A stretch of 19,834 bases of DNA from Bacillota bacterium. Lineage in GTDB: Bacteria > Bacillota > Clostridia > Lachnospirales > Lachnospiraceae. Position 1 is the first letter of the stretch. Every line of letters starts with the position of its first letter. This document shows positions 9,701 to 14,730 of the stretch, piece after piece. The notes under the pieces were generated by a model, which saw nothing but the letters and a program-made list of their open reading frames with translations, was not told where the DNA came from and did not search any database. The stretch lies in assembly GCA_023437885.1 (NCBI GenBank), contig JAEZFH010000023.1, positions 1 through 19,834 of the forward strand, read 5' to 3'. A program made the translations under genes and the position numbers.

Positions 9701-12695
9701 TACTGGCTTACCGGATACGATTTTTGATGACTCTGGAAATGGAATGATCTATCTATTAATCGAGTATGCAGCATATCCGGATAACAGGCGAGGCATCAAC
9801 AGTGCAATTACGGAACAACCATGGAAGGATAAGCTTACCTACTATGAGCAGTATGATGCAAACCGGATCGACTATCAGACGGCATTCCCTCCGGGCTGTG
9901 TGGGAATTCGATTGGAGACTGAGAAGGAACCAGATGTCGTAGCTGCGAATTCGGATATCACAAAGCAACTATTCCATATTATCGGATATAAGGTTGAGGC
10001 TGGTCAGAGCTTCGATGAGAGCAATGATTCCCTTCCCTTAGTTCCGCAAAATTCAACCACGGAGGGCTTCTGGTCCTATACTCCAGTAATCCCTCTTTAC
10101 CGATATGTCACAGGAGGAAGCGGTAAAGTATATGATGCAATCGGAAAAGACGCAACGGTTGGCTTTGAACTTCGTGATATTCTTGGCAACCGAGCGGAGG
10201 TGGAGAACTTCTCGTGTGACATCATACCAGCTTATAATGACTTTGTTATCGCCATAAGCGAATGGCCCTATCAGGGAATCTGCTATGAGGTTCTTGCACT
10301 TGAGACGGTTCCGACGCTTCGAATTACTTGCGCTCCGGACGACGTACCGCAATTAAGCGATGCATTAACAGACAAATTACGTGCCGCCTACTTGCAATTA
10401 TCGCAGCAGGATATGGGCATCATCGTAAGTAGTTCCCTTTTCCCGGATGCAGATGTCACCTGCGATATTAAACAGTTTTGTGACTATCTGGACAGCCTTT
10501 TGAAATATACAACGCAGAGTGGAGAGAAGCCAAAGGCTCTTGTCGTCGATATACCGATTATCTCGAACGGGGCAACGACGCCTGATTTACCCAAGAAAGT
10601 ATTTCTCCTAACCACAGAAATCACAATTATGCGACTGAAATTCGAGTCGAATGTGGACAAGGCAAAGTTGGCAATGGCAAGCATTGGCCCCAAGAAGGAT
10701 GACACGGATGCGTTCGTCAGTAACCTAGAGGCAGCACTGCCTCAGTTGCGGGTTGCGCAGGGAGACGGTAAGGATCAGAGCCTCTATGGAATCACTTTTG
10801 GAACAGATGGAGCGATTCAGAGCATATTGGTTAAACCGTATGACGTGGTTGTCGATGACCAGACAACGCTAGCAGTACCCGAATTTTATGCAATGAGACC
10901 GCTTTGTAATCAATGGATTAGCCGTTCCTGCCAAGTGAAATCGCTAACTGAGGAAGGAACCCTATCTACAGATTGGATTGAGAAGGTCTATTCCAATATT
11001 GACATGGAACTTTGGGCGAATCGGTTCCTTGCTGATATCGAGAAGGCACTATTACTCTCAGGTTCCCATATGCAAGAGGAGGGGGTTCGAAAACTATTTG
11101 ATGCACTGGCTGTGGTCAAAGGCTCTTTGGCTAATGGTATCAAGGAGCAGTTAATACCACTGAGAGCGGGAGCTACGCAAGCCTATCATTCGGTGAAAGA
11201 AAAGCTTAAGGACAAGCTGCTTCGGTCACTCTGTGACGGATATCAGATTGATCTTGCAGCCGCATATGAAATGCAGGTCGTATCAACAATTCCCTGTCGC
11301 CTTACGGTGCATGCCACCTTTGAAGATGATCCTCAACATCCGAAGACTATAAACAAACCAGAGGCAATTCTGCAGCCAGGTAAGTTAGAAACGAACCAAC
11401 AAGATTGCTATGTGATGTTCGTCAATGCAAGTACCGATTGGCAGGCTGGGGTGAATCCGGATATAGCGGCATCCTTACTTGAACTGGAATACGATATCGA
11501 GGATCAAGAAGGGGGATATCAAAGCTCGAAATGGTTGAGCTTTGTTCACCCGATTGATAAAAAGGGAGTGAATAATTCCGTTAGTGTAAATATCGCCTCA
11601 CAGCTGGATTTCCCCAATCTGTTGAAACGCTGCCCCTTATCACCGGAGGTTACAAGTCAGGCGTGTGTGATAGCGGACAAGCAATCGGAACCGGAGGATA
11701 TGCTCTATTGGAATTATACCCTGGATTGTGGCTATCAGGCATATGAACAGGATACCTTGTTCGTTACGCTTACCTTCAATTGCATGGAGAATAATCTGTT
11801 AATGGATAGTCAACCAGATCTTTTTGATCTATTTGCGCAATACGATATGATTAGAGACAAGCTCTTCGATATCCTGGAGGGCGGTGAAGGCGCAAGCTTT
11901 CTATCTGTCTATACGGTATTTACTGAGTTGGCAGATGACATTAGTAAGGCATGGTCCGCCTGGTTGACGAAGTCTTCCAATCAGTTAAAGGCACGGATGA
12001 CCGAGAGGACCTACAAATGTCAGATCACGATGAGAAGAGAAGAAGGCCAAAGTCCTACCTATCAGCTGGTTCCACTCAATGGTACCGAGCAGGTATTGCG
12101 TAATCTAGGCGCTGCTAATCCGGTGGTTACAACACTATCCTTTGATGATCCTAAGCTGGTGATTCAATTTATGGTGGAAGATCTGCTGATCTATCGTTGC
12201 CATGAAGTAACACCATTTCTCCAAATTGTCAGGAATCAGGATTTACTCCCCTGGCCAATCAACGAGAAATTCATCTATCGAACGGCGATCATATCGAAGG
12301 ATTCGCTGAAGGCTTCCGGCGTCCTCTATCAAGAAATCCCCTTTGGTAGTGGAGTGCTAAAGGAATTGAGCGACTATCAAAGCATGGTCAATACACTATG
12401 GAATGTGCTAGAAATCAGTGGGACTGACTTGACGATGGATATTCACGTAACCTATGAATACAGCTTGATCACAGAAATGAAAACTCCGACAGTGCGAATT
12501 CCAGTAACCTTATGTCTAGGAATCACAACAGATCCGAAGGAGATTAACAGTATCGCGAACAATTTATATGAATGGTATAACGAGATAATGGCAAAGCAGG
12601 AAAATGCATCCTATGTATTCGATGTAACGATTTACTCGGAGAATAACTCAAGGTTGCTGTTACATTTTACGCAATTGTCCTATTTGATTCAGTAG
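3726..12695 (+). CDS. Giant 2989-residue beta-rich (DUF6603-like) protein with LysM-like modules
   Basis: Start ATG 3726 follows AAAGGAGG by a short spacer and lies 3 bases after the previous stop. No signal peptide or membrane helix is visible at the N-terminus. Residues ~100-1105 form a run of long amphipathic stretches with alternating hydrophobic residues and glycine-rich turns, including FTGRGGIYLGALNG at 950-963. From memory this resembles DUF6603-type proteins, but that assignment needs a profile search. Around 1406-1450 there is a good LysM core (YQILQGDTLKSIAASFSIS). Weaker LysM-like modules follow at ~1454-1515, ~1519-1578 and ~1621-1672 (YTVVAGELGTGQTASDIL). The remaining ~1300 residues match nothing I recognise and look mixed beta/alpha. 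The reading frame is uninterrupted over almost 9 kb, which argues that the gene is under selection. Operon partners are the MBL-fold hydrolase and the upstream beta-rich protein. A scaffold, lipid- or polymer-binding groove, or secreted/injected giant protein are all possible; none is shown. Confidence 0.88.
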   Translation: MELQALYDALRVNLQNGQLTIAADQYERNFWSILQQTYQSEITLSLCTVNYYSTYIAIQGQGSIAILNQGKGVGIQILCYQRGDVIWSEMKLNVNQSSRFADLFIETSLSRIPGEGVYQYTSSILSDVMIKYPELVTNSDRVYTEYPFSISGGAAFPADTWGEYSLLTLGSTSVKGDLALRDEMSAYGNVKAALEVVLINHFTLDLLKSASLVLKLYTGRQDSNQVDFNQTLAGAEIELLMELEEITTPMKFTIPLFHSKEAWELLSAFDQGIALSEGINLLVKLLRIDNLSLPKDTPIDFLKLYQVNTKIALLNGGISGVDAMSVLLASSRPWILPIPWIRLQSFAVALDVTYGKGYTDPILTGEVAGTIDFNLGTTMLSLTASAAIPSLDMEASLVWGESDWDKAHAPILLNDLLTPFQVPSPNQNTGLTRLARLDVYASYESRAFSVRAEINDIFAFSIGDFEIKLNQILVEAELSSSTRNASIYGCMGFGQIGTASYFELYAMGAYLTGIWKFEGGLKTGVINIGKVLTQIFSVNESQILEEFLNIEVTDLKVAFDSDGNQYAIQAGFHAKWTIFGEALNLNSKMQLKRIKDQKDLYASAMFALSVGMFEVVVQANDFYSNLRNYLFRIQYDKLFLQAVYATENGKDLLTVSMGGETLGSLVEKLVKLMNPNAHFKLAAPWSVINQIDLSRFQLVINVTDATAGFYYRVGLKIPGLMKIEKIGIQYRPDEVTGVKKIFFALTGSLLEQEYTETKPLSWDALDGSPPDATALNQKVFTLYYLGVGQHLKNDEARAATSLTDALNALKTQIKPPTDDKLIPSTIQYDPDMNWLFGAEFKVDALKIGVVLLDPAMYGLMITVEPNTGALSVFAGLYLELLYRKITDTIGMFKATIMLPDKFRTVQLGIVSLKIGQVSFEIYTNGNFYIDAGFPHNADFSKSFVLEVYIFTGRGGIYLGALNGSTSRSVPKVTNGAFSTVLQLGVGLSFGLGRSFDFGIAKGGLSLEVFGIFEGVLGFFECKDDDKQYLYYKAQATVGIYGRLYLSIDFKVISVSASVEIKAYAQLTLESYQAMLLALDLSLDVEAKVKVLCFKVTFSYHFKKHVEFIFGESSTPPWRIAGADSISLRQRDMQAGSLYPMFSVQPLQADTKTSVVIQLLPLFSVENPIISIASQNSEAVTILTGGNQIVTDVITQTKPNYCVAFLPLLDIKNQKHLIGLMADWILSHWDSETISNYAELQPDMADQLTYELLYDFLQANAIFSFVVQQNNDDQEGAVIPMPPPVSLSWDVAGTPEEARTVIRYWRDSMVTSRYADQLTEYFEKLNADPTYQPMVSIAEDGEDISLAELIFLDYFQMAIREIIEQIKTYFSTISYELGDSAFTAAAWEQILLDNSNLSIAPGQLIFPQYSYQILQGDTLKSIAASFSISLRALLDGCGQQTMLLRQQAELHPASYHFNNQSGVPLKLIAALFFVRYEEFRLENGYQDYAAKIRVSNPVFPLEDEILELGQASILLPVRNDNATISWTPLLGDTLTRLGKMCAYYEMPTGTDPLWDEFRASVTQVNTDIVIPAGTSRVDGDITIAMLIRRLIPDQAYTSLTQEVLEGITSDPILTSHMTVGLINIPYTVVAGELGTGQTASDILDNSRATVKELALALEADRSLLDSNQVLVFTNQQTLKKEEVKRQLVENKTTEFTDALSRFLLQGLRIMNPWPEPQDRKSSLQEVADNIDTLPMFQAMKQQISFAPQNQDWDLWCQGEQEGCAWVAQDMVTRVFSQAEILQVLPDTQFSLIRQGPTQLPSFITGMPCYPVGSKQMWNISGDRNTYRINLLPANMCTELEAIALEPSGQNERGESIVTRWCSYMPLVIRKSDKDNIYPIYGANAQDRLLLQQAKDMMPKCIHLMYQPSQASGLEEMLIEDSWDTASSILMKTNLSLETNMRPVGDALGAVEEVAYEYSATLLPTEYTVFLRLLWECSVVGGGGYYLKLQNSDHTGLPDTIFDDSGNGMIYLLIEYAAYPDNRRGINSAITEQPWKDKLTYYEQYDANRIDYQTAFPPGCVGIRLETEKEPDVVAANSDITKQLFHIIGYKVEAGQSFDESNDSLPLVPQNSTTEGFWSYTPVIPLYRYVTGGSGKVYDAIGKDATVGFELRDILGNRAEVENFSCDIIPAYNDFVIAISEWPYQGICYEVLALETVPTLRITCAPDDVPQLSDALTDKLRAAYLQLSQQDMGIIVSSSLFPDADVTCDIKQFCDYLDSLLKYTTQSGEKPKALVVDIPIISNGATTPDLPKKVFLLTTEITIMRLKFESNVDKAKLAMASIGPKKDDTDAFVSNLEAALPQLRVAQGDGKDQSLYGITFGTDGAIQSILVKPYDVVVDDQTTLAVPEFYAMRPLCNQWISRSCQVKSLTEEGTLSTDWIEKVYSNIDMELWANRFLADIEKALLLSGSHMQEEGVRKLFDALAVVKGSLANGIKEQLIPLRAGATQAYHSVKEKLKDKLLRSLCDGYQIDLAAAYEMQVVSTIPCRLTVHATFEDDPQHPKTINKPEAILQPGKLETNQQDCYVMFVNASTDWQAGVNPDIAASLLELEYDIEDQEGGYQSSKWLSFVHPIDKKGVNNSVSVNIASQLDFPNLLKRCPLSPEVTSQACVIADKQSEPEDMLYWNYTLDCGYQAYEQDTLFVTLTFNCMENNLLMDSQPDLFDLFAQYDMIRDKLFDILEGGEGASFLSVYTVFTELADDISKAWSAWLTKSSNQLKARMTERTYKCQITMRREEGQSPTYQLVPLNGTEQVLRNLGAANPVVTTLSFDDPKLVIQFMVEDLLIYRCHEVTPFLQIVRNQDLLPWPINEKFIYRTAIISKDSLKASGVLYQEIPFGSGVLKELSDYQSMVNTLWNVLEISGTDLTMDIHVTYEYSLITEMKTPTVRIPVTLCLGITTDPKEINSIANNLYEWYNEIMAKQENASYVFDVTIYSENNSRLLLHFTQLSYLIQ

Positions 12696-12703
12696 TGTAG
12701 TAA

Positions 12704-12985
12704 TTTGGAAATGAAGGTATCACACCACATACTTGTCGCCATACTTTTGCTACCAGATGCATCGAGAATGGTATGCCTCCTCAGGTGTTAAAAACAATTT
12801 TAAGACACAGTAAACTATCAATGACCATGGATATACAGCCATGTTTTTCCAAATACAAAGGCAACAGAATTTCAGAGAATCACAAATTTATTTTAACAAG
12901 ATACCACCCTGATTTTGAGGGTGGTATCTCACTTAAAATCATCAACTGGTGTAAAGCTGGTGTCAAAAGCAATTATTATAGGTAA
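12704..12985 (+). pseudogene. 3' relic of a tyrosine recombinase/integrase
   Basis: In one frame, open from just after a TAA at 12701, the translation includes GITPHTCRHTFATRCIENG followed by MPPQVLKTILRHSKLSMTMD. This is the C-terminal catalytic part of phage/ICE-type integrases: the HxxR box (HTCR) and the helix that normally ends in the GHS...Y nucleophile region. Here LGHS is LRHS, and the stretch that should carry the catalytic tyrosine reads TMDIQPCF, with no tyrosine in place. No start codon or N-terminal domain exists; only ~50 residues are integrase-like, and the rest of the frame to 12985 is not recognisable. It begins about 9 bases after the stop of the giant gene, so it marks a recombination scar at the edge of the giant-protein operon. 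Not functional. Confidence 0.8.
12900..12928. repeat. Perfect 11-bp inverted repeat (stem-loop)
   Basis: GATACCACCCT, a 7-base loop, then AGGGTGGTATC. No T-run follows on either strand, so it is not a convincing intrinsic terminator, though it could still end transcription of the giant-protein operon weakly or be part of an old attachment region beside the integrase relic. Confidence 0.55.
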
Positions 12986-13041
12986 AAACTCAAACAAGAA
13001 GAATGGTATTAAATCTATAAAAGCACGATAAAATAAGGAAA

Positions 13042-13080
13042 AGCAAACAACCCACTACGCCTTTGCAGTGGGTTGTTGCT
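13042..13080. terminator. Strong stem-loop, possible terminator
   Basis: AACAACCCACT (13046-13056) pairs perfectly with AGTGGGTTGTT (13067-13077). Allowing one bulged A, AGCA/TGCT extends the stem to 14 pairs. On the plus strand it is followed by GCTAAAAA, not a T-run. On the minus strand a T-rich stretch follows (TTTGCTTTTCC), so termination is more likely there. It may end readthrough from the left operon without a classical U-tract. Confidence 0.5.
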
Positions 13081-13107
13081 AAAAAGGGGAGGATAAGTAT
13101 TTAACTT

Positions 13108-13152
13108 CTCTTTCGTAATCATAATTGGAGGGGGAGTCCAATTATGAAAGAG
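13108..13152 (+). promoter_or_regulatory. Stem-loop enclosing ribosome site and start of a tiny ORF
   Basis: The right arm TCCAATTATGAAAGAG (13137-13152) pairs with CTCTTTC (13108-13114) and ATAATTGGA (13121-13129), leaving a 6-base bulge GTAATC. That gives 16 pairs. The loop GGGGGAG is a purine-rich Shine-Dalgarno-like sequence and the ATG at 13144 is inside the stem. The arrangement looks like a translational on/off switch, or it is merely the end of a decayed element. Confidence 0.45.
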
Positions 13153-13212
13153 CATACGCATTTACATCCTTTTAACGGAACCTCGTTCCTTATTAGGATA
13201 TTACTATTATGA
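13144..13212 (+). CDS. Tiny ORF (22 aa), probably a decayed small-protein gene
   Basis: The ORF starts ATG AAA GAG and encodes MKEHTHLHPFNGTSFLIRIL plus two leucines before TGA. It is preceded by GGAGGGGGAG at a suitable distance. The SFLIRIL segment resembles, from memory, the start of short clostridial proteins of about 60-80 residues that continue with an RQN..WQGT motif. That continuation is absent here, so this may be a truncated remnant rather than an active gene. Its start lies in the stem described at 13108-13152. A free-standing leader peptide is the alternative. Confidence 0.3.
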   Translation: MKEHTHLHPFNGTSFLIRILLL

Positions 13213-13258
13213 TACACATTTACAAGATTTATACATTAAAAATAAAAAATATTTCTTA

Positions 13259-13288
13259 TTGGAAATTTATATTTAGTCATGGTATAAT
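13259..13288 (+). promoter_or_regulatory. Promoter of the SEC-C gene
   Basis: TTGGAA (13259-13264), 18-base spacer, TATAAT (13283-13288) with an extended -10 TGG just before it. Transcription would begin near 13295, giving a leader of about 125 bases. Confidence 0.65.
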
Positions 13289-13294
13289 CGTTAA

Positions 13295-13412
13295 CGAAAG
13301 ATTGTGAAGAAAATATCTTCGCAATTCGCAAATGGAAGATTCGGTCTCCGGGCTTTTTGCTGTCGCAAGTCGGAAGCAGGAAGGCATATATGATAATTAA
13401 GTACAAGGAAGG
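13295..13412 (+). promoter_or_regulatory. Structured 5' leader of the SEC-C gene, class unknown
   Basis: Two hairpins are visible. The first is TTGTGAAGA (13302-13310) with TCTTCGCAA (13316-13324): nine pairs with one G-U and a five-base loop, almost at the predicted 5' end. The second is GCTTTTTGCT (13352-13361) with AGCAGGAAGGC (13375-13385), containing G-U pairs and one bulge. I do not recognise a known riboswitch consensus. The first could simply protect the 5' end of the mRNA. Confidence 0.4.
13405..13412 (+). promoter_or_regulatory. Ribosome binding site setting the SEC-C start at 13422
   Basis: AAGGAAGG directly abuts the ATG at 13413, which is too close to serve it, and lies 9 bases before the in-frame ATG at 13422. 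The latter is therefore the likelier start. Confidence 0.6.
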
Positions 13413-13421
13413 ATGAAAACC

Positions 13422-13928
13422 ATGAGTTTATTACAAGAGTGGAGAGATTATGCCTATGCCAATGACATGAATAATCGCTCCGGACAATTATTCTGGGCCA
13501 ATTATTTTAATATTGAGAAGGAAATCTATAAGGTTTTGCTTGCGGATGCGGATAAAGTATGGGAAGGAAGCGTAGCTTCCCTGGCAGAGGAGTTTCATAC
13601 GGAGTTAAAATTCTTTGTTGGATTTTTGGACGGAATTAATGACAGCCTGGTAGAGCCAAATCCCATTGAAGAGATGGATGAGAATACCAAGGTTAGCTTG
13701 ACCTTCGATAAGGAAAAGCTGTATTACAATATGGTTGGAGCACATGCTGAATGGCTTTACGAGATGGAAGAGTGGGATTCCCTTCTTACGGAGGAGCGCA
13801 GAAAAGAACTATATCGTGAGCAGAAGCAATCCGGCACTGTTGTGAAGGATAAGAAGATCGGAAGAAATGATCCCTGTCCCTGCGGAAGCGGTAAGAAGTA
13901 CAAGAAATGCTGCGGAGCTAACGTATAG
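13422..13928 (+). CDS. SEC-C zinc-motif protein
   Basis: 168 residues from the preferred ATG at 13422. The last 20 residues carry a textbook SEC-C motif, RNDPCPCGSGKKYKKCCG, with the CxC...CC zinc ligands, as in the C-terminus of SecA and in many stand-alone proteins. The first ~130 residues are helical and acidic (EWRDYAYANDMNN ... EEMDENTK) and belong to no family I can name, so the function is open. The motif is known to bind zinc and in SecA to contact SecB and ribosomes; by analogy this may be an adaptor. The gene is monocistronic: it has its own promoter and structured leader, hairpins follow it, and the next gene is convergent on the minus strand. Confidence 0.85.
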   Translation: MSLLQEWRDYAYANDMNNRSGQLFWANYFNIEKEIYKVLLADADKVWEGSVASLAEEFHTELKFFVGFLDGINDSLVEPNPIEEMDENTKVSLTFDKEKLYYNMVGAHAEWLYEMEEWDSLLTEERRKELYREQKQSGTVVKDKKIGRNDPCPCGSGKKYKKCCGANV

Positions 13929-13945
13929 TATAAGTTATCGGAAGC

Positions 13946-13972
13946 TGCCTTTTATATTTTAGATAAAAGGCA
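13946..13972 (+). terminator. Stem-loop behind SEC-C gene, likely terminator
   Basis: TGCCTTTTAT (13946-13955), loop ATTTTAG, ATAAAAGGCA (13963-13972): a perfect 10-bp stem 18 bases after the stop. The following tract (CTGTTCTTG) is only moderately T-rich, so termination may be partial. Confidence 0.5.
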
Positions 13973-14047
13973 CTGTTCTTGCGCTGTGCATAATGGGTAG
14001 ATGCTACCCTGCTCTCGATTATCAGAACAGGATGTTATTCCGATAAT

Positions 14048-14145
14048 ATACGGGTGTTACAAGCACTGGACTTAAATACTCCCCTTACATTAGAACTATC
14101 GTAAGGAGGGGAATTTGTATCGCTTGTAGCACCCGTATGGTTTTT
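14048..14145 (+). terminator. Long nested hairpin followed by T-run between convergent genes
   Basis: ATACGGGTGTTACAAGC (14048-14064) pairs with GCTTGTAGCACCCGTAT (14122-14138): 17 pairs including one G-U. Inside it, CTCCCCTTAC near 14078-14087 pairs with GTAAGGAGGGG (14101-14111) with one bulged A. GGTTTTTG follows at 14139-14146, so on the plus strand it could act as an oversized intrinsic terminator. On the minus strand it lies 37 bases beyond the XRE stop but has no T-run. The size is unusual for a terminator; a small inverted-repeat element or structured RNA is the alternative. Confidence 0.5.
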
Positions 14146-14175
14146 GTGGGATTATTGTATTTAGATCGGGAAAAT

Positions 14176-14514
14176 TTATTGGTTCTCCTGTTTGTAAATC
14201 AAATACTTTGCATAATTCTTAATGTCAGTCACACTCTCAGGAGACAATTGTTGGTACAAATCAAATAATTCTACAATATCCTTGTCCAATACTTCACCGC
14301 CTACGGGTAGATAAGAGTCAGTAACCCCCAGCAGATAATCACAGGATACGTCAAAATATTTTGACAGGACGATTAACTTATCGAAGGACGGCTCATTTCT
14401 CTCAGATTCATAATTTGAAATAGCAGTAGGTTTCAATCCGAGAATTTCAGCCAATTCACCCTGCGTTAGTTTATATTTCTGTCTTAATTGTTTGAGACGT
14501 ACGTTAAAATTCAT
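14176..14514 (-). CDS. XRE/HTH_3-family transcriptional regulator
   Basis: 112 residues from the ATG whose first base is 14514; CCTCCT on the plus strand (AGGAGG on the coding strand) sits 8 bases upstream, so I prefer it over the ATG at 14541. Residues 4-60 form a classic Cro/CI helix-turn-helix: RLKQLRQKYKLTQGELAEIL, then an ISNYESERNEPS recognition region and YFDVSCDYLLG, the usual end of the domain. The ~45-residue C-terminal part (DKDIVELFDLYQQLS...YAKYLIYK) is helical and probably mediates dimerisation. It is transcribed divergently from the histidine kinase gene across 216 bases. A strong promoter with an inverted repeat precedes it, suggesting autorepression. It could also control the kinase operon. 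The ligand or signal is not evident. Confidence 0.88.
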   Translation of the reverse strand: MNFNVRLKQLRQKYKLTQGELAEILGLKPTAISNYESERNEPSFDKLIVLSKYFDVSCDYLLGVTDSYLPVGGEVLDKDIVELFDLYQQLSPESVTDIKNYAKYLIYKQENQ

Positions 14515-14522
14515 TAGACTAT

Positions 14523-14528
14523 CCTCCT
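14523..14528 (-). promoter_or_regulatory. Ribosome binding site setting the XRE regulator start at 14514
   Basis: AGGAGG on the minus strand, 8 bases before the chosen ATG. The alternative upstream ATG at 14541 has no such site. Confidence 0.7.
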
Positions 14529-14552
14529 GTATTAGAACCATGTGATTTGCGT

Positions 14553-14589
14553 ATATTTTTCTGAAATAATTATATATCTAGAAAAATAT
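14553..14589. promoter_or_regulatory. Inverted repeat, probable operator of the XRE regulator
   Basis: ATATTTTTC (14553-14561) and GAAAAATAT (14581-14589) are perfect 9-bp inverted half-sites with 19 bases between them. One lies in the spacer between -35 and -10 of the minus-strand promoter and the other at the expected transcription start, the ideal position for repression. A near copy of the half-site, GGAAAATAT (14650-14658, 8 of 9), lies just after a TATAAT facing the kinase gene. Confidence 0.55.
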
Positions 14590-14598
14590 CGATGTCAA
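14569..14598 (-). promoter_or_regulatory. Consensus sigma-A promoter of the XRE regulator
   Basis: Read on the minus strand: TTGACA (14598-14593), 18-base spacer, TATAAT (14574-14569). Both boxes match the consensus fully. Confidence 0.75.
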
Positions 14599-14641
14599 CT
14601 ACAATACGGAAGATTGTATATATTATTTGTATGATTCACTC

Positions 14642-14647
14642 TATAAT
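14642..14647 (+). promoter_or_regulatory. Candidate -10 box for the histidine kinase operon
   Basis: TATAAT faces the kinase gene 84 bases before its start. No good -35 lies at the right distance (TATATT at 14619-14624 is poor), so an activator or another promoter may be involved. Confidence 0.35.
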
Positions 14648-14730
14648 TTGGAAAATATATAGTAAAAAAATATCATATACTTACAAATTTCACTATTTTT
14701 TGAAGATATTAAAGAGGATGGAGAAATGCA

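Noticed and set aside
9430..9774. Minus-strand frames of 60-170 residues inside the giant and kinase genes
   Set aside because: They lie opposite strongly supported genes and show no recognisable motifs or ribosome sites.
12704..12985. Functional integrase
   Set aside because: No N-terminal or core-binding domain, no start codon before the HxxR box, and the nucleophile tyrosine is missing.
13295..13412. c-di-GMP, THF, fluoride or other known riboswitch in the SEC-C leader
   Set aside because: None of the conserved cores I know could be found by eye.
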